Assembly (NCBI GenBank): GCA_023231365.1
Contig: JALNVO010000073.1
Location: forward strand, 1 to 11,049
Source of the DNA: Fibrobacteraceae bacterium
Lineage (GTDB): Bacteria; Fibrobacterota; Fibrobacteria; Fibrobacterales; Fibrobacteraceae
DNA: 11,049 nucleotides
Reading direction: 5' to 3'
The translations under genes were made by a program, and so were the position numbers. Positions 6,989-11,049 of this stretch are shown in pieces (position 1 is the first letter of the stretch; every line of letters starts with the position of its first letter). The notes beneath the pieces were generated by a model. The model was not told where the DNA came from, searched no databases, and saw nothing but the letters and a program-made list of their open reading frames with translations.

Positions 6989-7097
6989 TTTCTTCACCTG
7001 ATTAAAGCCTTAAAAAGAGCTCCGTATTCGCGTCTAAAGCACTTTTTAATAATTCGCTGATATTATTTTAAAATTAGAATGTATTTTGTGGATGCTT
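6989..7097. promoter_or_regulatory. divergent spacer with an AT palindrome
   Basis: This 109-bp AT-rich spacer separates divergent genes and presumably holds both promoters. It contains a perfect 10-bp palindrome, ATTTTAAAAT (7065-7074), followed directly by TAGAAT, a possible -10 for the plus-strand gene. No good -35 is seen. The palindrome could equally be chance in AT-rich DNA. Confidence 0.3.
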
Positions 7098-8600
7098 ATG
7101 CGCGTAACCTTTTTAAATCCGCCTTTTTTCCCTATGTTCAGCCGGGAATCCCGGAGTCCGTGCGTCACAAAATCGAGCACTCTCTATTGGCCCATGTTCC
7201 TCAGCTATGCAGCAGGCACAGTAGAAGCCGATGGCAATACAATTCAGCTCATTGACAGTCCAGCTATGGACCTCGATTTGGAAGCAACAATTGCCAAAAT
7301 CAGAGAATTCTCGCCGGAACTCATCATTTCGAGCACCAGCACCCCCAGTATTCTGAATGACCTTTCCGTCGTCAAAACATTGAAAGTGCTTTTCGGTGTC
7401 CCTATAGCAATCATGGGTACGCACGCTTCGGCGGAACCGCTCGAAAGCCTTCAGATGGAGCCCGCACTGGATTATGTAATCATCGGCGAAGCAGACTATA
7501 CCGCCCGCAACCTTGTTAGGCTCCTTCGCAGAGAAATTCAAAATCCATCCGACATCGCCGGACTTGCATTTAGAAAAGAAAACGGTTCTATAGACTTCCA
7601 GCCCGAAGGGCCGAAGATTGCTAACCTCGATGAAATTCCGTGGGTGAGCAAGACCTATTTTAAGCATTTGTTCTCTTGCTACAAGCGCTATTTTTATGGT
7701 GCGAACCTGAATCCGATTGTCGTTATCTTGAGCGGACGCGGATGCCCTAATCGCTGCAGCTACTGCGTGATTCCGCAAACGATGAACGGCCACGTGTTCC
7801 GTATGCGGAGCCCGGAAGACGTCGTAAGCGAGCTCGAATTCATCAAAAAAAATTTTACGGACTTAGGCGAAGTCTTCTTTGAAGACGATACATTCACAGC
7901 AAACCACGCCCACGTAAGGGCCATCTGCGAACTTATCCTCCAGCGCGGTCTCAAAATTACTTGGAGCTGCAATGCTCGCGCCGACGTTCCTCTCGACCTT
8001 TTGCAATTGATGCATAAAGCCGGCGGGCGCGAAATGTGCGTCGGTTTTGAAAGCGCCTCCCCGGAAGTTCTTGAAAAGATCCACAAGGGAGTAAAGAACA
8101 CGGACAAGGCTATCGAATTCATGGCGAATGCGCGCAAGGCAAAGATGCTCGTGCACGGCTGCTTTATGGTCGGAAACCCGGGCGATACACGAGAAACGCT
8201 CCGCATGACGCTCGATTATGCGAAAAGGCTCTCGCCGAACACTGCCCAGTTCTACCCCATCATGGCATACCCCGGAACGGAAGCCTACAAAGAAGCCCTC
8301 GAAAGCGGAGCGCTCGAAAGCAGCGATTACAGCCAGTGGCTCGATAAGGACGGTTTTCACCGCACGACCATTCACCGCGGGACGCTTTCCAGCCAAGACT
8401 TGGTGGACTTCTGCGACCAAGCACGCCGGGAATTCTACCTCCGCCCGACTTACATTCTTGCACAAGCAAAGCTCGCGGTTTTCAACGGTCGCGAACGCTA
8501 CAGAATCTTCCGCGGATTCGGTACGCTTGTCAAGCATTTGTTCCGCCATCACGGAGACCTTGCTCCGCGAGTGCGGCAGGCGCCTACGAACAAGCGATAA
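7098..8600 (+). CDS. B12-binding-like/radical SAM domain protein, substrate unknown
   Basis: Predicted cytosolic iron-sulfur enzyme of 500 residues. The N-terminal part (1-145) begins MRVTFLNPP and resembles the cobalamin-binding Rossmann domain of BchE-type proteins, including a GTHAS segment (107-111) and IIGEADYT (128-135). The DxHxxG base-off motif is absent, as in several members of that group. The radical SAM core has its cluster motif at 216-223 (CPNRCSYC, a CxxxCxxC spacing), then FFEDDTF (260-266), a GFESAS segment (316-321) and YPGTEAY (391-397). A conserved-looking C-terminal extension includes REFYLRPTYI. Relatives act in methylation, cyclisation or oxidation of porphyrins, hopanoids, lipids and natural products; the product here cannot be told. 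No biosynthetic partner is adjacent. ATG 7098 matches the usual family start; ATG 7092 and TTG 7086 are in-frame alternatives, and the ribosome site is weak (GTGGA, 7088-7092). Confidence 0.88.
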   Translation: MRVTFLNPPFFPMFSRESRSPCVTKSSTLYWPMFLSYAAGTVEADGNTIQLIDSPAMDLDLEATIAKIREFSPELIISSTSTPSILNDLSVVKTLKVLFGVPIAIMGTHASAEPLESLQMEPALDYVIIGEADYTARNLVRLLRREIQNPSDIAGLAFRKENGSIDFQPEGPKIANLDEIPWVSKTYFKHLFSCYKRYFYGANLNPIVVILSGRGCPNRCSYCVIPQTMNGHVFRMRSPEDVVSELEFIKKNFTDLGEVFFEDDTFTANHAHVRAICELILQRGLKITWSCNARADVPLDLLQLMHKAGGREMCVGFESASPEVLEKIHKGVKNTDKAIEFMANARKAKMLVHGCFMVGNPGDTRETLRMTLDYAKRLSPNTAQFYPIMAYPGTEAYKEALESGALESSDYSQWLDKDGFHRTTIHRGTLSSQDLVDFCDQARREFYLRPTYILAQAKLAVFNGRERYRIFRGFGTLVKHLFRHHGDLAPRVRQAPTNKR

Positions 8601-8626
8601 TTTCTAGTACATATAAAGTTCACAAA

Positions 8627-8658
8627 AAACGCCCCGCAGTATCTACTGCCGGGCGTTT
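8627..8658. terminator. bidirectional intrinsic terminator
   Basis: An AAACGCCC/GGGCGTTT stem continues past one C-C mismatch into GCAGT/ACTGC around an ATCT loop. T-rich tracts follow on both strands (six T on the minus side). It sits between the convergent ends at 8600 and 8676. Confidence 0.87.
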
Positions 8659-8675
8659 CTGTTTAACAAATTAAA

Positions 8676-9878
8676 TTAAGCGGGGACTTTTGAAAAAGTC
8701 CTATCCAACTTTTCAAGAGCTTCTACAATTTCTGCGCTAGTCACGTTCAGCGGAGGGAGCAAACGGATCACGTTCGTACCCGCCCTATGAATCAGCAAGC
8801 CTTCTTTCCGGGCAAGCACGACGAGATCTGAAACGGGTTTAGTAGTCGTCACGCCGAGCAAAAGTCCATCTCCGCGGATCTCGCCCAAGAAAGAATACTT
8901 CTGGATGAGACTCTTCAAACCAGCTTGAAGTTCTTCAGAGCGCGTTTGTACTTCCGCGAGAAATTTTGGATCGCTTACGACGTTTGTCACAACAAGGCCT
9001 GCGGCACAAGCCACAGGATTGCCACCAAAGGTGGTTCCGTGATCGCCCGGTTTTAAGTTGTCTGCAATTTCCTGCGTCATCAAAATAGCACCTAGCGGGA
9101 GACCGGCACCGATAGCTTTGGCGAGCGTCACAAGGTCGGCCTTGAGCCCCGTGCGTTCTTCGCCGAGGAAGGTTCCGAGTCTGCCCATACCCGCCTGAAT
9201 CTCATCCACGATCACGAGGCATCCGAATTCCTTGTGGAGGGCATTCACCGTTTCTGCCATTTCAGGAGAAAGCCGCATCACGCCGCCTTCGCCGGCAAGG
9301 CTTTCGAGCATAATTGCACACGTCTTGGCATTCACTACTTTCTTTAAGCCTTCTACATCATTCCAATCCACGTGCAAAAAACCCCTAGGGAGTTCGCCGA
9401 AGCCATGCCAAAGAGCGGGTTGGCCCGTAGCGGCTAAAGAAGCTAAAGTACGCCCATGAAAACTTCCATTGAAAGCTACGATTTGCGTTCTTTCATCTCC
9501 CTTGCGGTCAAAATACTTACGGGCAAGCTTAATAGCGCCTTCGTTCGCTTCCGTTCCCGAATTGCAGAAGAATACTTTGCCAAAATGCGTTACAGACAAA
9601 AGCTTCTTTGCAAAATCGATCTGCGGATAGTTCGGATAAAGGTTGCTCAAATGAACAAACTTTCCAATCTGATCCTGCATTGCCTTTACAACCGCCGGGT
9701 GTTGATGCCCAAGCGCGTTTACGGCAATACCCGAAACGAAGTCCAAATACTTCTTGCCATCCGCATCAAAAAGATACGAGCCCTTGCCTTCGACAAAGCT
9801 AACGTCTGGCTTGCAACAAAAGGGAGCAATAACAGCCTTGTCTTCCGCGAGTAAATTTCTATTCAAGGATTGTACCAT
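8676..9878 (-). CDS. argD: acetylornithine aminotransferase
   Basis: Cytosolic PLP-dependent class III aminotransferase of 400 residues, close to the E. coli length (406). It converts N-acetylglutamate semialdehyde and glutamate to N-acetylornithine and 2-oxoglutarate in arginine synthesis. Visible motifs are SGTEANE (107-113, phosphate binding), NGSFHGRT (137-144), VDEIQAGMGR (224-233, with cofactor-contacting Asp225), TLAKAIGAGLP with Schiff-base Lys254, and TTFGGNP (282-288). The usual ExxxGEGG block reads ESLAGEGGV, with Ser where Pro is common. ATG 9878 is preferred because GGAG (9891-9888) lies 9 bases upstream. ATG 9893 is possible but has no clear ribosome site. Either start lies inside argB, giving a 20-bp overlap from 9878 and suggesting translational coupling. 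The enzyme may also act on succinyldiaminopimelate, as in E. coli; this is not testable here. Confidence 0.94.
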   Translation of the reverse strand: MVQSLNRNLLAEDKAVIAPFCCKPDVSFVEGKGSYLFDADGKKYLDFVSGIAVNALGHQHPAVVKAMQDQIGKFVHLSNLYPNYPQIDFAKKLLSVTHFGKVFFCNSGTEANEGAIKLARKYFDRKGDERTQIVAFNGSFHGRTLASLAATGQPALWHGFGELPRGFLHVDWNDVEGLKKVVNAKTCAIMLESLAGEGGVMRLSPEMAETVNALHKEFGCLVIVDEIQAGMGRLGTFLGEERTGLKADLVTLAKAIGAGLPLGAILMTQEIADNLKPGDHGTTFGGNPVACAAGLVVTNVVSDPKFLAEVQTRSEELQAGLKSLIQKYSFLGEIRGDGLLLGVTTTKPVSDLVVLARKEGLLIHRAGTNVIRLLPPLNVTSAEIVEALEKLDRTFSKVPA

Positions 9879-10635
9879 AATTAATTTCTCCATTGATCTG
9901 TTTTACAAAATGTTCAGAATTTTTCCATCCCAAGATGTGAATTTGTTTGAGTCCTCGTCGGAGAGCTTTCACGCTTTCGCGCACCTTCGGAATCATTCCA
10001 CCACAGATTGTTTCATCAGCAATTAGAGATTCAACTTTTTGCTCGTCGAGATTTGAAATGACATTTTTTTGTTTATCAAGAACACCGGGAACATCGCTCA
10101 CTAGCAAGAATTTTTCAGCCTTCAGCGCCACAGCCAATTCGGAAGCGGCGGTATCCGCATTTACATTCCAAGCGACACCGGAACCAATCGAGATCGGACT
10201 CACCACAGGCGCCCAACCCGCATTCCAAAGATCCGTTACCAACTTAGGGTTCACATTGCAGATATTTCCAACACAGCCTAAATCCGCACCAGATTCCCGT
10301 TTTTTCGCTTCAAAAAGTTTTCCATCGATACCCGAAATGCCCACAGCAGGGCAGCCCTCATTTTCGAGCATGCGGACCAACTTCTTATTCACATAACCGG
10401 AAAGCGTCATTTCCACCATTTTCATGATGTTCGGAGTCGTCACTCTCAGGCCTTCGATAAACTGGGGCTCTTCAGACAAAAGTGCAATATTCTCGTTAAT
10501 GTCCTTGCCTCCGCCATGTACCAGGGCAACTTTATAGCCAAGCGCGGGCAACTTAGCTATAGAATGAATAAAATCAAGGAGTTTTGCTTCATCAATAGCA
10601 AGACTTCCACCGATTTTGACGACAACCGTTTTCAT
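9859..10635 (-). CDS. argB: acetylglutamate kinase
   Basis: Cytosolic amino acid kinase of 258 residues, the same length as E. coli ArgB. It phosphorylates N-acetyl-L-glutamate with ATP, the second step of arginine synthesis. Motifs are VVKIGGS (5-11, Lys7), VHGGGKD (39-45), GLRVT (62-66, Arg64 for the substrate), NVNADTAA (157-164), SDVPGVL (180-186) and GGMIPK (212-217, Lys217). The protein begins directly at the first strand and has no N-terminal helix of the kind needed for arginine feedback inhibition in the hexameric enzymes, so it is probably arginine-insensitive and dimeric; this is inferred from length alone. It is first in an operon with argD, whose start overlaps its end. The other arginine genes are not in the window. 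The ribosome site is weak (GAGG, 13 bases upstream). Confidence 0.95.
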   Translation of the reverse strand: MKTVVVKIGGSLAIDEAKLLDFIHSIAKLPALGYKVALVHGGGKDINENIALLSEEPQFIEGLRVTTPNIMKMVEMTLSGYVNKKLVRMLENEGCPAVGISGIDGKLFEAKKRESGADLGCVGNICNVNPKLVTDLWNAGWAPVVSPISIGSGVAWNVNADTAASELAVALKAEKFLLVSDVPGVLDKQKNVISNLDEQKVESLIADETICGGMIPKVRESVKALRRGLKQIHILGWKNSEHFVKQINGEINYGTILE

Positions 10636-10651
10636 TTCTAGACGAGCCTCT

Positions 10652-10681
10652 TTGTTCTATGTGCCCCAAATTTATTATATT
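10652..10681. promoter_or_regulatory. overlapping divergent promoters of argBD and the ferredoxin gene
   Basis: On the minus strand a consensus TATAAT (10679-10674) lies about 39 bases before the argB ATG, a suitable distance, though no clear -35 precedes it. On the plus strand TTGTTC (10652-10657) with TATATT (10676-10681, 18-bp spacing) could serve the ferredoxin gene. The two -10 elements occupy almost the same bases, so the polymerases could compete. Assigned by eye. Confidence 0.45.
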
Positions 10682-10755
10682 CAAAGCACACATTTCCACC
10701 CGGGAATCCATAAAAAGGCAATTTTTTGGACTCTCATAAAAAAAGGCAAAAAACT

Positions 10756-10953
10756 ATGGCTATTAAAAAAGTCTGGCTCGACGAATCTAACGACGAATGC
10801 GTATCCTGCGGCGCATGCGAAACGATCTGCGATGCCGTATTTTCCGTCCCTGAAAAGATGAAGGTAAAAGACGGCGTAGACTTCTCCAAATACGAGACCG
10901 AAATCAGAGATGCCTCGATAAGCTGTCCGGCCGGCGTCATCAAGTTTGAATAA
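10756..10953 (+). CDS. small single-cluster [4Fe-4S] ferredoxin
   Basis: A 65-residue cytosolic electron carrier. The motif CVSCGACETIC supplies Cys15, 18 and 21, and Cys57, followed by Pro, is the usual remote fourth ligand, so one complete [4Fe-4S] cluster is expected. A second full motif is missing. Cys25, which in two-cluster ferredoxins binds the other cluster, has no partner set, as in mono-cluster relatives where this position may form a disulfide or stay free. The many acidic residues fit ferredoxins. The start at ATG 10756 is supported by AAGG about 10 bases upstream; an upstream in-frame TTG would add ten Lys-rich residues and is unlikely. It stands alone on its strand, so its redox partner is not indicated. 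Confidence 0.9.
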   Translation: MAIKKVWLDESNDECVSCGACETICDAVFSVPEKMKVKDGVDFSKYETEIRDASISCPAGVIKFE

Positions 10954-11049
10954 TCTCCAACCATTTTAAAACGAAGAAAAAAGCAACCCCCCGGCATAGC
11001 CGGGGGTTCTTCATATACGGGCATAGCCCTAGGATACTAGCAGCGCGTC
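10954..11049. other. right-edge intergenic region
   Basis: This region follows the ferredoxin gene and holds the terminator listed next, plus a weaker GGGC-ATA-GCCC hairpin at 11019-11029 and a CTAG-GATA-CTAG repeat at 11029-11040. No gene can be assigned in the last 40 bases. Minus-strand frames reach stops here, which would fit the end of a convergent gene outside the window. Confidence 0.4.
10985..11008. terminator. strong GC-rich intrinsic terminator
   Basis: An 8-bp CCCCCGGC/GCCGGGGG stem with an ATA loop, extended by A/T pairs past a bulged C, lies 34 bases after the ferredoxin stop. On the plus strand only TTCTTC follows. On the minus strand a GGTTGCTTTTTT tract follows, so it is at least as suitable for a convergent gene to the right. 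Confidence 0.8.

Noticed and set aside
6392..6997. Toxin-antitoxin system suggested by the YwqK-like repeats
   Set aside because: The protein has a signal peptide, and the neighbours (DedA, radical SAM) are not toxins.
7113..8552. Long minus-strand open frames opposite the radical SAM gene
   Set aside because: They lack family motifs and coding character and lie fully opposite a well-supported enzyme gene, so they are antisense shadows.

Overview
The window looks like chromosomal DNA of a Fibrobacter species or close relative (phylum Fibrobacterota). The strongest sign is five copies of the 'Fibrobacter succinogenes major paralogous' (FISUMP) domain in two adjacent lipoprotein genes. Supporting signs are a secreted SGNH hydrolase with a type IX secretion-like C-terminal tail, and the general AT/GC balance and codon style. 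This assignment rests on protein family recognition, not on a database search.

Layout, left to right. Positions 1-342 hold no convincing gene, only fragments, a 28-codon candidate ORF and a promoter-like sequence. Positions 343-4128 are a two-gene plus-strand unit encoding FISUMP lipoproteins with three and two domains. It ends at a perfect bidirectional hairpin terminator that also serves the convergent SGNH/GDSL hydrolase gene (4203-5498, minus). A 144-bp divergent spacer leads to a DedA-family membrane protein (5643-6386, plus). That gene converges, with a 5-bp gap, on a secreted 24-residue-repeat (YwqK/MORN_2-like) protein (6392-6988, minus), whose terminator appears to lie inside the dedA coding end. 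A divergent radical SAM protein with an N-terminal B12-binding-like domain follows (7098-8600, plus). A second bidirectional terminator separates it from the minus-strand argB-argD operon (8676-10635). Divergent from argB, with overlapping promoter elements, is a 65-residue ferredoxin with one complete [4Fe-4S] motif (10756-10953, plus), closed by a strong hairpin near the right edge.

Two themes stand out. One is the cell envelope and surface: FISUMP lipoproteins, a secreted esterase-like enzyme, a DedA lipid transporter and a secreted repeat protein. The other is core metabolism: ArgB and ArgD catalyse steps 2 and 4 of arginine synthesis, and the ferredoxin carries electrons. The genes do not form one obvious multi-gene system. 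I see no mobile element, CRISPR array, rRNA or tRNA, and no frameshifted gene. The least explained items are the FISUMP pair, whose molecular function is not established, and the orphan radical SAM enzyme.
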